Of a stretch of 64,000 nucleotides of DNA, positions 17,661 through 26,083 are shown piece after piece. The stretch covers positions 992,001 through 1,056,000 of the forward strand of contig NZ_CP060084.1 of NCBI RefSeq assembly GCF_014211975.1, in the 5' to 3' direction. A model generated the notes under the pieces. It was given only the letters and a program-made list of their open reading frames with translations. It had not been told where the DNA came from and did no database searches. The stretch comes from Teredinibacter haidensis (GTDB taxonomy: Bacteria > Pseudomonadota > Gammaproteobacteria > Pseudomonadales > Cellvibrionaceae). Each line of letters starts with the position of its first letter. Position 1 is the first letter of the stretch. The position numbers and the translations under genes were made by a program.

Positions 17661-18776
17661 ATGCAACCGCAAACTAAACCAAATAACCCCAACTTTTCAT
17701 CTGGCCCCTGTAGTAAACGCCCAGGTTACAGCGTAAGTGAATTGGACGTTGCCACTTTAGGGCGCTCTCATCGTTCGGCTCTGGGTAAGAAAACCATGGC
17801 TCGTGTATGTGAGCAAACAGCTAAAGTTCTGGGCTTACCTGAGGGCTACCGCGTTGGAGTGGTTCCCGGTTCTGATACCGGTGCGGTAGAAATGGCCATG
17901 TGGTCTTTATTGGGGGAGAGAGCTGTTGATGTGCTGGCGTGGGAATCCTTCGGCAGTGGTTGGGTAACCGACATAACCAAACAGCTTAAGCTCGACGATG
18001 TGAGTATTCATGAAGCAGACTACGGCCAGTTGCCTGACCTGTCGGCAGTGGATTTCACTAAAGATGTCGTCTTTACCTGGAATGGCACAACTTCAGGGGT
18101 AAAAGTGCCGAATGGTGACTGGATTGCTGATGACCGTGAAGGTTTAACTATTTGTGATGCGACCTCTGCCGTATTTGCCATGAATATGCCTTGGGAAAAA
18201 CTGGATGTTGTTACTTACAGTTGGCAGAAAGTGTTGGGTGGCGAAGGTGCTCACGGTATGCTGATCCTCAGTCCTCGCGCTGTTGAGCGTCTCGAGAGCT
18301 ATACCCCTGCTTGGCCGATGCCTAAAATTTTCCGTATGACCAAAGGCGGGAAGTTGATAGAGGGTATTTTCCGTGGCGAAACCATCAATACACCATCGAT
18401 GCTGTGCGTGGCTGATTACCTGGATGCGCTCGACTGGGTAGAAAGCCTGGGTGGTCTCTCTGGAGCTGTCGCTAAATCGGAGGCAAATCTTGCCGTTGTT
18501 GAAAAATTTGTTAACGACAATGATTGGGTTAATTTCCTGGCTGATAAGCCTGAAACTCTTTCCAATACCAGTGTTTGCTTAACCTTAAAAGCTGAGCCAG
18601 ATCAGGTGAAAGCCATGATTAAATTGTTGGCAGATGAAGGCGTGGCTTACGACATTGGCGCTTATCGTGATGCGCCAGCGGGTCTGCGCATCTGGGCGGG
18701 AGCTACGGTTGAGGCCTCTGATCTAGAGTTACTTATGCCTTGGTTGGCCTGGGCCTACGAGCAAGTTACCCAATAG
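17661..18776 (+). CDS. serC: Phosphoserine aminotransferase SerC
   Basis: PLP-dependent transamination of 3-phosphohydroxypyruvate with glutamate, the second step of serine synthesis. The N-terminus (NPNFSSGPCSKRPGY) and GRSHRSALGKK mark the alphaproteobacterial/archaeal-type SerC family, not the classic E. coli form. PLP lysine is K190 in TYSWQKVLGGEGAHG. 371 residues. An AGAGGA site precedes the ATG. serA follows 273 bases later on the same strand, so the first two steps of serine synthesis sit together. Confidence 0.9.
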   Translation: MQPQTKPNNPNFSSGPCSKRPGYSVSELDVATLGRSHRSALGKKTMARVCEQTAKVLGLPEGYRVGVVPGSDTGAVEMAMWSLLGERAVDVLAWESFGSGWVTDITKQLKLDDVSIHEADYGQLPDLSAVDFTKDVVFTWNGTTSGVKVPNGDWIADDREGLTICDATSAVFAMNMPWEKLDVVTYSWQKVLGGEGAHGMLILSPRAVERLESYTPAWPMPKIFRMTKGGKLIEGIFRGETINTPSMLCVADYLDALDWVESLGGLSGAVAKSEANLAVVEKFVNDNDWVNFLADKPETLSNTSVCLTLKAEPDQVKAMIKLLADEGVAYDIGAYRDAPAGLRIWAGATVEASDLELLMPWLAWAYEQVTQ

Positions 18777-18810
18777 AGTCGCAAGACTCCCTGTTTCGCG
18801 CATATAAAAT

Positions 18811-18829
18811 GGCCCTGGAAGCCAGGGCC
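18811..18829 (+). terminator. Hairpin after serC
   Basis: GGCCCTGG-AAG-CCAGGGCC, eight-base perfect stem 34 bases after the serC stop. It lacks a U-tract, so it is a weak or rho-assisted terminator, or a 3' stabilising stem. Confidence 0.45.
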
Positions 18830-19049
18830 GAATCGAAGAAACAAGGTTTTACCTCGCTGAAAACCGCCCAGAGGGCCTTTTAAAGCTTGGTTCTTATTGT
18901 TTAGCAATAATGGGGCCACAAATTAAGTCCAGTTAAAACAAGGGCTTACAAATTAGGGCGTGCCTTAATGTTAAGTATACTGACAAGTACGTGTGACCCT
19001 ATTCACATTTTTATTCCGATTTTTCATTTCAAACTAAGGTGCAAATAGC

Positions 19050-20228
19050 ATGTATCAAGTTCGTACATACAACAAAATCTCGGACAAGGGCTTAAGCCGT
19101 TTTCCTGAGTCACAATACCGTGTGGGCGAAGACCTTGCGGATGCCGATGCCGTTCTGTTGCGCAGCCAAAAGCTGCATAACGAAACACTGGCAGAATCGG
19201 TGTTGGCTGTCGCCCGTGCCGGTGCTGGTGTCAATAACGTGCCCGTTGAGGCCTACACCAAAAAAGGGATTGTTGTTTTTAACACGCCTGGCGCTAACGC
19301 TAACGCGGTAAAAGAGCTGGTTTTGGCAGGTATGCTGCTTAGTTCTCGTGGCATTTTGCAAGGTAGGGACTTCGTATCTTCGTTGGGTGATATGACCGAC
19401 GCCGGCGAAATGTCCAAATTGCTGGAAGCCGAGAAAAAGCGTTTTGCCGGCAGCGAGCTGTCCGGGAAGACTCTAGGTATTGTCGGTCTTGGTGCCATTG
19501 GTTCTAGCGTCGCGGAAGCTGCACTTGCACTGGGCATGAAAGTTATTGGTTATGACCCGGCCCTGTCTGTTGACGCCGCATGGAAACTGCCAAGCGAAGT
19601 TGGCCGTAAAGAAAGCCTGCAGGCCCTGCTGAGTGAACTGGATTACCTGTCTTTGCATGTGCCTGCTATTGAGCCAACAAAAGGCATGATCAATGCTGAA
19701 GCGCTGGCTTTAATGAAGCCTACGGCTGCCATTATGAATTTCGCTCGCGATGCTATTGTGGTTGCGGAAGATATAGTTGCTGCACTGAACGCTGGTAAGT
19801 TGCGTCAGTATGTTTGTGACTTTCCGGAGCCTTGTTTGATCGGTCACGAAAAAGTCATTGCAGTTCCGCATATTGGTGCCAGTACGGCAGAAGCGGAAGA
19901 AAACTGCGCCGTTATGGCCGTGGACCAGATGCGTGATTATCTCGAAAATGGCAACATCAAAAATTCCGTAAACTTCCCGGAAACCAATATGGGGTTGATC
20001 GCCTCTGGTTGTCGTATTACCTTTACCAACGAAAATGTGTCGGGTGTACTGGGTAATGTATTGTCCATTTTTGCCAAGAACGACGTAAATGTGATCGATA
20101 TGGTCAACAAAAGTCGTAACGACGTGGCCTATACGATTCTCGATTTTGAATCTCGCCCAAGTGACGCCGTTATTGACGCCATTCAGCAGGTTGAGCATGT
20201 GATCTCGTTACGCGTAATCAGTAAATAA
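19050..20228 (+). CDS. serA: D-3-phosphoglycerate dehydrogenase SerA
   Basis: NAD-dependent oxidation of 3-phosphoglycerate to 3-phosphohydroxypyruvate, the first step of serine synthesis. The substrate domain includes RAGAGVNNVPV near residue 55. The Rossmann motif GLGAIGS is near residue 148, and the catalytic His is in VPHIGASTAEAEEN near residue 274. A C-terminal ACT domain (about 320-392) gives serine feedback. At 392 residues it is the compact form without the extra intervening domain. Same strand as serC. Confidence 0.93.
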   Translation: MYQVRTYNKISDKGLSRFPESQYRVGEDLADADAVLLRSQKLHNETLAESVLAVARAGAGVNNVPVEAYTKKGIVVFNTPGANANAVKELVLAGMLLSSRGILQGRDFVSSLGDMTDAGEMSKLLEAEKKRFAGSELSGKTLGIVGLGAIGSSVAEAALALGMKVIGYDPALSVDAAWKLPSEVGRKESLQALLSELDYLSLHVPAIEPTKGMINAEALALMKPTAAIMNFARDAIVVAEDIVAALNAGKLRQYVCDFPEPCLIGHEKVIAVPHIGASTAEAEENCAVMAVDQMRDYLENGNIKNSVNFPETNMGLIASGCRITFTNENVSGVLGNVLSIFAKNDVNVIDMVNKSRNDVAYTILDFESRPSDAVIDAIQQVEHVISLRVISK

Positions 20229-20312
20229 ATCTTTCCTTCGGTGTTGCATTGTCCGGCCAAAACCGGATAATGCGCATCCCTTGGGTTGTGTTCTAGCGGC
20301 CCAATATGTAAT

Positions 20313-20425
20313 GGTGGCTCAATCTGGTCCCCTCGCAACAATTCGCTGTAAACTCCGCCAGGCCCGGAAGGGAGCAACGGTAGCAGTATAATTGTGTGCC
20401 GGGGTGTGGCTGGGTTGAGTCCCCT
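20313..20425 (+). ncRNA. ffs: 4.5S RNA (bacterial signal recognition particle RNA)
   Basis: RNA core of the signal recognition particle that binds Ffh. The diagnostic apical hairpin is present: CCAGGCCCGGAAGGGAGCAACGG (about 20358-20380) with the GGAA tetraloop and the asymmetric AGCA side. It is followed by the conserved GTGTGCCGGGGTGTGGCTGG side. The closing stem pairs GGCTCAA (20316-20322) with TTGAGTCC (20415-20422) around one bulged base. About 113 nt, like E. coli 4.5S. A possible promoter is TTGGGT (20281) and TATGTA (20305). Location just before dnaX is common in gammaproteobacteria. Ends are estimated. Confidence 0.93.
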
Positions 20426-20460
20426 CCAGTCCCTTGTTACTCAACAAAACTCTCCCCGCT

Positions 20461-20489
20461 CAGACATAAACCGAATCCGCAGGTATAAT
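20461..20489 (+). promoter_or_regulatory. dnaX promoter
   Basis: CAGACA (20461-20466), 17-base spacer, perfect TATAAT (20484-20489), 34 bases before the dnaX ATG. The leader includes a small CTCTT...AAGAG stem before the start codon. Confidence 0.6.
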
Positions 20490-20522
20490 GGCTCTTTTTT
20501 ATCATTAAGAGACTCATCCCTA

Positions 20523-22430
20523 ATGAGCTATCAGGTTCTCGCCCGCAAGTGGCGGCCCGCAAACTTTCGTGAAATGGTGGGGCAGGAGCACGTGCTGAAG
20601 GCGCTGATCAACGCGCTGGATCACAACCGACTGCACCATGCCTATTTGTTCACCGGTACCCGTGGTGTGGGTAAAACCACCATCGCCCGTATCCTCGCCA
20701 AGTGTTTGAACTGTGAAGCAGGCGTAACATCCACACCCTGTGGCGAATGTAGTTCTTGTGTTGAAATCAGTGAAGGTCGCTTTATTGACCTGATTGAAGT
20801 GGATGCCGCTTCGCGCACCAAGGTTGAGGATACCCGCGAGCTGCTCGACAATGTTCAGTACGCGCCCACCCGGGGTCGTTATAAGATCTACCTCATCGAT
20901 GAGGTACACATGCTCTCCAACCACAGCTTCAATGCACTGCTGAAAACTCTGGAGGAGCCTCCGGAGCATGTGAAATTCTTACTGGCGACTACCGACCCAC
21001 AAAAGTTACCAGTTACGGTGCTCTCCCGCTGTTTACAGTTCAATCTTAAAAATATGAGCCCTGAGCGTATTGTGGGCCACTTGCAGCATGTCCTGGCAAA
21101 CGAAGCCGTGCCATTTGACGAAGCCGCGTTATGGTTGCTGGCTCGTGGAGCCGATGGCAGTATGCGCGATGCACTCAGCCTCACCGATCAGGCCATCGCC
21201 TATGGTAGCGGTCAAATTGGTGAGTCCGATGTGGCGCTGATGTTGGGAACCATTGACCACCAACTTATTCAGAACTTAATGACCGGATTGATGACCTCGG
21301 ATGGCAAGCAGCTGCTGGAATCCGTGGCCAAGTTTGCCGAGCACGCCCCGGATTTTAATGCGGCTCTGGCCGATCTATTAACACTGCTACATCGAATTGC
21401 GATTGCTCAGGCGTTACCGGAAGCGTTGGACAACAGCTTTGGTGATCGCAAGCAGATATTGGAATTCGCCTCCCGAATGCCAGCAGAAGATGTACAGCTG
21501 TTCTATCAGACAGCGCTTATTGGTCGGCGAGATTTACATTTGGCATCCGACCCTCGCAGCGGCTTTGAAATGACGCTACTGCGAATGCTGGCCTTCAAAC
21601 CACAGGGCGTTGTCGACATACCTGGAAAGCCATTGGTAGTGCCGTCTGCAGTAGATAGCCTACCTGCGGTCGAGGAGGATTCTGCCAGCGTAAAAAAGCC
21701 CCAGCCTGAAATCGCGCCAACCACTGAACAAGCAGTGGAATTCGTTGCTACAGCGGTTTCAGTGTCTGAATTCCCCGCGACAGTAGTTTCTGAGCTAGAA
21801 CCCCTAGATCCAGTAGAAACCATCTTGAAGGAAACGCCGGAGGCATCGACAGCGGCTGCGCTGGCCAATATTCTTGATACTGTAGACAAAAACACAAATA
21901 AAGCCGATATCAATGCGCAACTGAAAGCGCAGGTGAAGGCCATTACCGGCAAAGAGGGGATTGCAGAGAAAAGGGTGGCTTCTGTTCTGGAGCCAAAAAC
22001 GCCGGAAAGTCCGGTTGTTTCTGGTAGCCTGACTTTGGAGCAATTATTGCCAGTCAATTGGGTGGAATTGTTTCGGCAATTAAATATCAAAGGCATACTG
22101 CAAAGCACTGCGGCAAATTGTGTATTGTTGGGACGAGAAGGTGCGCAGTTATATTTTGGCCTGGATGAAAACAAAGGCAGCCTGTTCGATAGCTCCCACA
22201 GCCAGCGTTTGGCCGGTATACTCAGTGACTATTTCCAGCAGCCGGTAAAAGTCGATATACACTTACAGACATTGCCTGAAGGCACAGAAACTCCCGCTCA
22301 ATGTTTTGAGCGGGAAAAAGCAGAGCAGCATCAACAGGCATTGCAAACACTAGCGGGGGATCCGGTGGTGCAAACTCTGGAACAGGAGTTTGGTGCAGTG
22401 TTAGATTCACAAACGGTTCATTACGATTGA
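20523..22430 (+). CDS. dnaX: DNA polymerase III subunit tau (and gamma by frameshift)
   Basis: Clamp-loader ATPase of the replicase. Walker A GTRGVGKT is at residues 45-52, zinc cysteines C64/C73/C76/C79, Walker B DEVH 126-129, and the SRC arginine finger at 168-170. Full-length tau is 635 residues; the C-terminal 240 would bind DnaB and the polymerase. I start at ATG 20523: the frame open back to 20394 overlaps 4.5S RNA and is not coding. An in-frame A AAA AAG slippery heptamer (21692-21698) preceded by AGGAGG predicts a -1 shift, giving a gamma form of about 395 residues that stops at TGA 21707-21709. ybaB follows directly. Confidence 0.96.
   Translation: MSYQVLARKWRPANFREMVGQEHVLKALINALDHNRLHHAYLFTGTRGVGKTTIARILAKCLNCEAGVTSTPCGECSSCVEISEGRFIDLIEVDAASRTKVEDTRELLDNVQYAPTRGRYKIYLIDEVHMLSNHSFNALLKTLEEPPEHVKFLLATTDPQKLPVTVLSRCLQFNLKNMSPERIVGHLQHVLANEAVPFDEAALWLLARGADGSMRDALSLTDQAIAYGSGQIGESDVALMLGTIDHQLIQNLMTGLMTSDGKQLLESVAKFAEHAPDFNAALADLLTLLHRIAIAQALPEALDNSFGDRKQILEFASRMPAEDVQLFYQTALIGRRDLHLASDPRSGFEMTLLRMLAFKPQGVVDIPGKPLVVPSAVDSLPAVEEDSASVKKPQPEIAPTTEQAVEFVATAVSVSEFPATVVSELEPLDPVETILKETPEASTAAALANILDTVDKNTNKADINAQLKAQVKAITGKEGIAEKRVASVLEPKTPESPVVSGSLTLEQLLPVNWVELFRQLNIKGILQSTAANCVLLGREGAQLYFGLDENKGSLFDSSHSQRLAGILSDYFQQPVKVDIHLQTLPEGTETPAQCFEREKAEQHQQALQTLAGDPVVQTLEQEFGAVLDSQTVHYD
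21673..21738 (+). promoter_or_regulatory. Programmed -1 frameshift signal in dnaX
   Basis: AGGAGG (21673-21678) lies 13 bases before slippery A AAA AAG (21692-21698), in the dnaX reading frame (GTA AAA AAG). After a -1 slip the codons are GCC CCA GCC TGA, so three residues are added before the stop at 21707. A CCACTG/CAGTGG stem lies at 21721-21738. The first two elements match the layout known for E. coli dnaX. Confidence 0.8.
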
Positions 22431-22437
22431 GGTGACT

Positions 22438-22758
22438 ATGAAAGGCTTGGGCGATTTAATGAAACAAGCTCAGGAAATGCAGGCAAAAATGCAGCAGATG
22501 CAAGACGATATTGCCAATACGGAAGTGGAAGGGCAGGCCGGGGCTGGTTTGGTAAAAGTTACCATGACCGGTCGTCACGATATTAAAAACGTGAATATCG
22601 ATTCCAGCTTAATGCAAGAAGATAAAGAAATGTTGGAAGACTTGCTGGCCGCTGCGGTTAACGATGCCGTGCGCCGAATAGAAGAAGAAAACAAAAAATG
22701 TATGGGTGATTTAACCGGCGGAATGCAAATGCCACCCGGGTTTAAAATGCCGTTTTAA
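22438..22758 (+). CDS. ybaB: Nucleoid-associated protein YbaB/EbfC
   Basis: Small dimeric DNA-binding protein of the YbaB/EbfC family. 106 residues, with the N-terminal MKGLGDLMKQAQEMQAKMQ helix, EVEGQAGAGLVKVTMTG in the middle, and a Met/Pro-rich C-terminus (GGMQMPPGFKMPF). ATG 22438 is preceded by GAGG; the GTG at 22432 is an unlikely start. It begins seven bases after dnaX and is followed by recR, the usual gammaproteobacterial order. Confidence 0.93.
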   Translation: MKGLGDLMKQAQEMQAKMQQMQDDIANTEVEGQAGAGLVKVTMTGRHDIKNVNIDSSLMQEDKEMLEDLLAAAVNDAVRRIEEENKKCMGDLTGGMQMPPGFKMPF

Positions 22759-22863
22759 CGTAAGCTCTTCCCTGGTATCAAGCTAAGGTTGTCTCAGTTG
22801 ATGATTTTTGTGGTTCGGGGCAATATTTATTTTACGCTGTCATTGAGATAACTAACGAAACAC

Positions 22864-23457
22864 ATGTTCTCCCCTTTAATAGACCAATTAATCTCTGCAT
22901 TACGCGTACTTCCTGGTGTAGGCCCAAAATCCGCTCAACGTATGGCGCTAAATCTGCTTGAACACAATCGTGCGGGAGCCGATCAGTTGGCAAAAGCCTT
23001 AGCGGTCGCTATTGAGGCTGTGCAACGCTGTCAGCAGTGTCGAACCTTAACGGAGCAAACGCTTTGTAATATTTGTAGTAATAGCAAGCGGAACCACAAA
23101 CAGTTGTGTGTGGTTGAAACACCAGCGGATGTTCTGGCGTTGGAGCAAGCGCGTATTTTTTCCGGTGTGTATTTTGTGTTGCTTGGAAAACTATCGCCTA
23201 TTGACGGTATAGGTCCTAAAGAAATTGGAATGGACGTATTAGGCCAGCGTTTTCAAAATGAAGAAATTGAAGAATTGATCATTGCCACCAATCCAACCAT
23301 CGAAGGTGAAGCTACGTCACACTATATAGCCGAGCGGGCAAAGGTACACGGTATTAAAGTGTCCCGTATTGCACATGGTGTCCCCATCGGTGGTGAGCTG
23401 GAATATATTGATGGCAGTACACTTGCCCACGCATTAAACAGCCGAAGAGAAATATAA
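22864..23457 (+). CDS. recR: Recombination mediator RecR
   Basis: Ring-forming DNA clamp that acts with RecO/RecF to load RecA at gaps. Helix-hairpin-helix LRVLPGVGPKSAQRMA (residues 13-28), zinc finger C56/C59/C68/C71, then a Toprim domain (VVETPADVLALEQ onward, about 83-175). 197 residues, as usual. In line with dnaX-ybaB; the 105-base gap suggests a separate or internal promoter. Confidence 0.95.
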   Translation: MFSPLIDQLISALRVLPGVGPKSAQRMALNLLEHNRAGADQLAKALAVAIEAVQRCQQCRTLTEQTLCNICSNSKRNHKQLCVVETPADVLALEQARIFSGVYFVLLGKLSPIDGIGPKEIGMDVLGQRFQNEEIEELIIATNPTIEGEATSHYIAERAKVHGIKVSRIAHGVPIGGELEYIDGSTLAHALNSRREI

Positions 23458-23463
23458 ATACAA

Positions 23464-24633
23464 ATGATAAAAATGCTTTGTAACCAACCCATTCATTGGG
23501 TCGAAGATAAAAAAACGCTGGACGATTTATGTACCCGTTGGCGTGCCTGTAAAATACTGGCTGTAGATACAGAGTTTATGCGTAGTCAGACGTATTATCC
23601 CATTGCAGCGCTGTTGCAGGTGAATGATGGTGAAGCCAACTACTTAATTGACCCAACCGTTATTCAGGATTGCTCTGCTTTTGGGGAAATGCTGACCGAT
23701 ATCAATATTGTAAAAATATTGCATTCCTGCTCAGAGGATTTAGACGTTTTCCAACATCTGTTGGGCGTAATTCCCGTTAAATTATTTGATACCCAGATTG
23801 CCGCAGCGCTGTGTGGCTATGGTTTTTCTGTCGGTTATGGTAATTTGGTTAAGGCCGTATTAGATAAGGATTTACCGAAATCTGAAACGCGTTCCGACTG
23901 GTTACAGCGCCCCTTGAGTACCGCGCAAATTGATTATGCGGCAATTGATGTTGAAGATTTGTTTCAGCTCGCTCAGGTGCTAATTCTAAAGCTGAAAAAT
24001 TTGGATCGGTTGTTTTGGGCTACGGATGATTGCGAACAAGTGCTCACGGCATTTGGCAATAATCAGGGTGATGCCAACAGTTATCTACGTATTAAGCAGG
24101 CTTGGCGTCTCAGCCGTAAAAATCTCACCATACTGAAGGCGTTGGCGCAATGGCGAGAGGGCTGCGCTAAAAATCGGGATGTACCTCGCAACCGCGTGAT
24201 AAAAGAACATTCGCTAATGGATATAGCCTCCGCAGCGCCTAGCCATATCTCGCAGTTGCGGGCATTTGAAGGCTTAACGGATCGCATGATTCGTACGGAT
24301 GGTGAAAATTTAATTACGGTGGTGCAGGCAGCCTTGGAGCAGGATGTTGAATCATATCCCGCTCTAATCGAAAAGCCTTTAACGAGTAGTGAAAATAAGT
24401 GGGCAAAGAAAATGCGCGCCTGTGTCGGAGTGATTGCGGAGGAGCAGAATGTCGCTCCGGAATTGTTGATGAAAAAGCGTGATTACGAAGCCATTACCCG
24501 CCGGTTTTTTCAGCAGGAATCCGATAATCTGGAAAACATATTGGAAGCGCTTAAGTCCCATATTTCCGGGTGGCGTTATGACTTATTAAGTGAACCACTG
24601 GCGCAAACCATTTGCGGTGAAATTGAAGAATGA
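23464..24633 (+). CDS. rnd: Ribonuclease D
   Basis: 3'-to-5' exoribonuclease that matures tRNA 3' ends. The DEDDy exonuclease motifs are present: D35/E37 in AVDTEFMR, LHSCSEDLDVF, and YAAIDVEDL with the Tyr. HRDC domains follow (about 215-380). 389 residues. It starts six bases after recR stops and overlaps ycgL by ATGA at the other end, so recR-rnd-ycgL-ycgN may be read together. The ATG at 23473 is an alternative start. Confidence 0.92.
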   Translation: MIKMLCNQPIHWVEDKKTLDDLCTRWRACKILAVDTEFMRSQTYYPIAALLQVNDGEANYLIDPTVIQDCSAFGEMLTDINIVKILHSCSEDLDVFQHLLGVIPVKLFDTQIAAALCGYGFSVGYGNLVKAVLDKDLPKSETRSDWLQRPLSTAQIDYAAIDVEDLFQLAQVLILKLKNLDRLFWATDDCEQVLTAFGNNQGDANSYLRIKQAWRLSRKNLTILKALAQWREGCAKNRDVPRNRVIKEHSLMDIASAAPSHISQLRAFEGLTDRMIRTDGENLITVVQAALEQDVESYPALIEKPLTSSENKWAKKMRACVGVIAEEQNVAPELLMKKRDYEAITRRFFQQESDNLENILEALKSHISGWRYDLLSEPLAQTICGEIEE

Positions 24634-24923
24634 TGTTGTTAACCGATATTTATCGATCAAAAAAGAAAGAGGGAATGTACCTTTATGTTCGTAAAGGGTA
24701 CTCGCTGAAGCAGCTACCGGAAGCTCTCCAAAAACAATTCGGGCAGGCTGAATTGGCAATGTCGCTGTTGCTGACTAAGGAGAAAAAACTCGCGCGAGCC
24801 GATGTAGAATCCGTGATCGAAAGTATTGAAAAGCAGGATTTCTACCTCCAGTTGCCGCCATCAATTATCCTTGGTGATAATTATATGCAAAAAATACCCA
24901 ATGCAAAAATGGGACGCGGCTAG
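24630..24923 (+). CDS. ycgL: YcgL-domain protein
   Basis: Small cytoplasmic protein (97 residues) of the YcgL family, structurally known but without an assigned reaction. Family features: an N-terminal IYRSKKKEGMYLYV strand pair, LPEALQKQFG, and a C-terminal QDFYLQLPP. Overlaps rnd by four bases and ycgN by one, indicating translational coupling. Confidence 0.9.
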   Translation: MMLLTDIYRSKKKEGMYLYVRKGYSLKQLPEALQKQFGQAELAMSLLLTKEKKLARADVESVIESIEKQDFYLQLPPSIILGDNYMQKIPNAKMGRG

Positions 24924-25357
24924 TGTCCCTGTATTGGGAGGAAAAATCCCTTGCTGAGATGGATCAGAGCGAATGGGAGCGGTTGTGTGATGGTTGTGGA
25001 AAATGCTGTTTGCACAAGTTGGAAGACGAAGACACTGGTGAGCTACATTTTACGCGTGTCGCCTGCCGTTACCTGGAGGAATCCAGCTGCCGCTGTCGCG
25101 AATATGCCGATCGGAAACGTCTGCAACCAGAATGCTTAGTATTAACCGTAAAAGAGCCAGAAACTTTCGACTGGCTACCGGAAACCTGTGCCTACCGTCT
25201 GCTGTCTCAGGGCAACCCTTTGCCCAGCTGGCACCCTTTAGTTAGCGGGAATGTAGACAGTGTCGCCGAAGCGGGGATTTCTGTGCGGGGTAAAATCTTA
25301 TCGGAAGTGTGCGTTCACCCGGATGGGTTGGATGAGCATATTGTCCACTGGGTATAA
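24923..25357 (+). CDS. ycgN: YcgN family protein (UPF0260), cysteine-cluster protein
   Basis: A 144-residue member of UPF0260. Eight or more Cys, many in the pattern CDGCGKCCLHK (about residues 22-32), CRY, CRCREY and ECL, look like an iron-sulfur or zinc site. The related YkgJ family is also a CxxCxxCC protein. GTG start overlapping the ycgL stop. Biochemical role not established. Confidence 0.9.
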   Translation: MSLYWEEKSLAEMDQSEWERLCDGCGKCCLHKLEDEDTGELHFTRVACRYLEESSCRCREYADRKRLQPECLVLTVKEPETFDWLPETCAYRLLSQGNPLPSWHPLVSGNVDSVAEAGISVRGKILSEVCVHPDGLDEHIVHWV

Positions 25358-25366
25358 AAAGAGACT

Positions 25367-25585
25367 ATGACGAAGGAAATTGAAGATTTACAGGCGCGTA
25401 TCGCCTTTCAAGAAGATACTATTAGTACACTTAATCGACAGGTGACAACCCTCGATGGGGAAGTGCGCGACTTACAAAAGCAGCTACATCTTTTGTATAA
25501 AAAAATGAATGATATGGTGTACCAGTTGGAGCAATCACAAGGCCCTGCAGACAGTTCGCACGATGAGCGCCCACCGCACTATTGA
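25367..25585 (+). CDS. slyX: SlyX family protein
   Basis: A 72-residue coiled-coil protein: heptads over about residues 4-55, then a short tail ending RPPHY, the SlyX signature. Function unknown despite wide conservation. Ten bases after ycgN. Confidence 0.88.
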   Translation: MTKEIEDLQARIAFQEDTISTLNRQVTTLDGEVRDLQKQLHLLYKKMNDMVYQLEQSQGPADSSHDERPPHY

Positions 25586-25613
25586 GTATTAATCGAAAAG
25601 AGACAATAGCACT

Positions 25614-25976
25614 ATGATGACTGAAACCGAATATCTCTATGCCTGGATATATTACCTTCTAGGGGCCGGTTTGCTCATCGCCTGTTGGTGGTACATTACC
25701 CGGCGTGTTCCATGGCCGGAAGTACGCCACTTGGCTCGATTGGTCGTCGCTGTGGCCATAGTTGTGCCCTGGTATACCAATACCCAACAGGGTTACCTGT
25801 CTCCGGCTATTTTGATTGCCATTATTGAGGCACTATTTGAAGGTGGCTCTGCTTTTTGGCGCGCAGGTTTACCTCTGCTCAGCGCCATGGCTGTAGCGGT
25901 TACCCTTTCCTCCGTTTTCTTTGTCTCCCGTTGGGTGATACGTCTCCGTCTAAAGCCAGAAGCTAGTGGAAACTAG
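25614..25976 (+). CDS. Small integral membrane protein, unknown function
   Basis: 120 residues with about four hydrophobic segments (10-27, 41-53, 62-75, 86-105) and a basic C-terminal end. I do not recognise the family. It lies 28 bases after slyX and 107 before the VWA protein on the same strand, so it may belong to either transcript. Confidence 0.6.
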   Translation: MMTETEYLYAWIYYLLGAGLLIACWWYITRRVPWPEVRHLARLVVAVAIVVPWYTNTQQGYLSPAILIAIIEALFEGGSAFWRAGLPLLSAMAVAVTLSSVFFVSRWVIRLRLKPEASGN

Positions 25977-26083
25977 TTGAGAATGGACAAATACCGGGGC
26001 TTAAACCGGCATTTTTGATAGTTTACTGCTATAAATAACTAAAGCTTAGGTTGAATTCGCCTGTTATCACCGCGAGTCTCGTT

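Noticed and set aside
20394..20522. Forty-three-codon N-terminal extension of dnaX
   Set aside because: It overlaps the 4.5S RNA and the dnaX promoter; DnaX homology starts at MSYQVLARKWRP.
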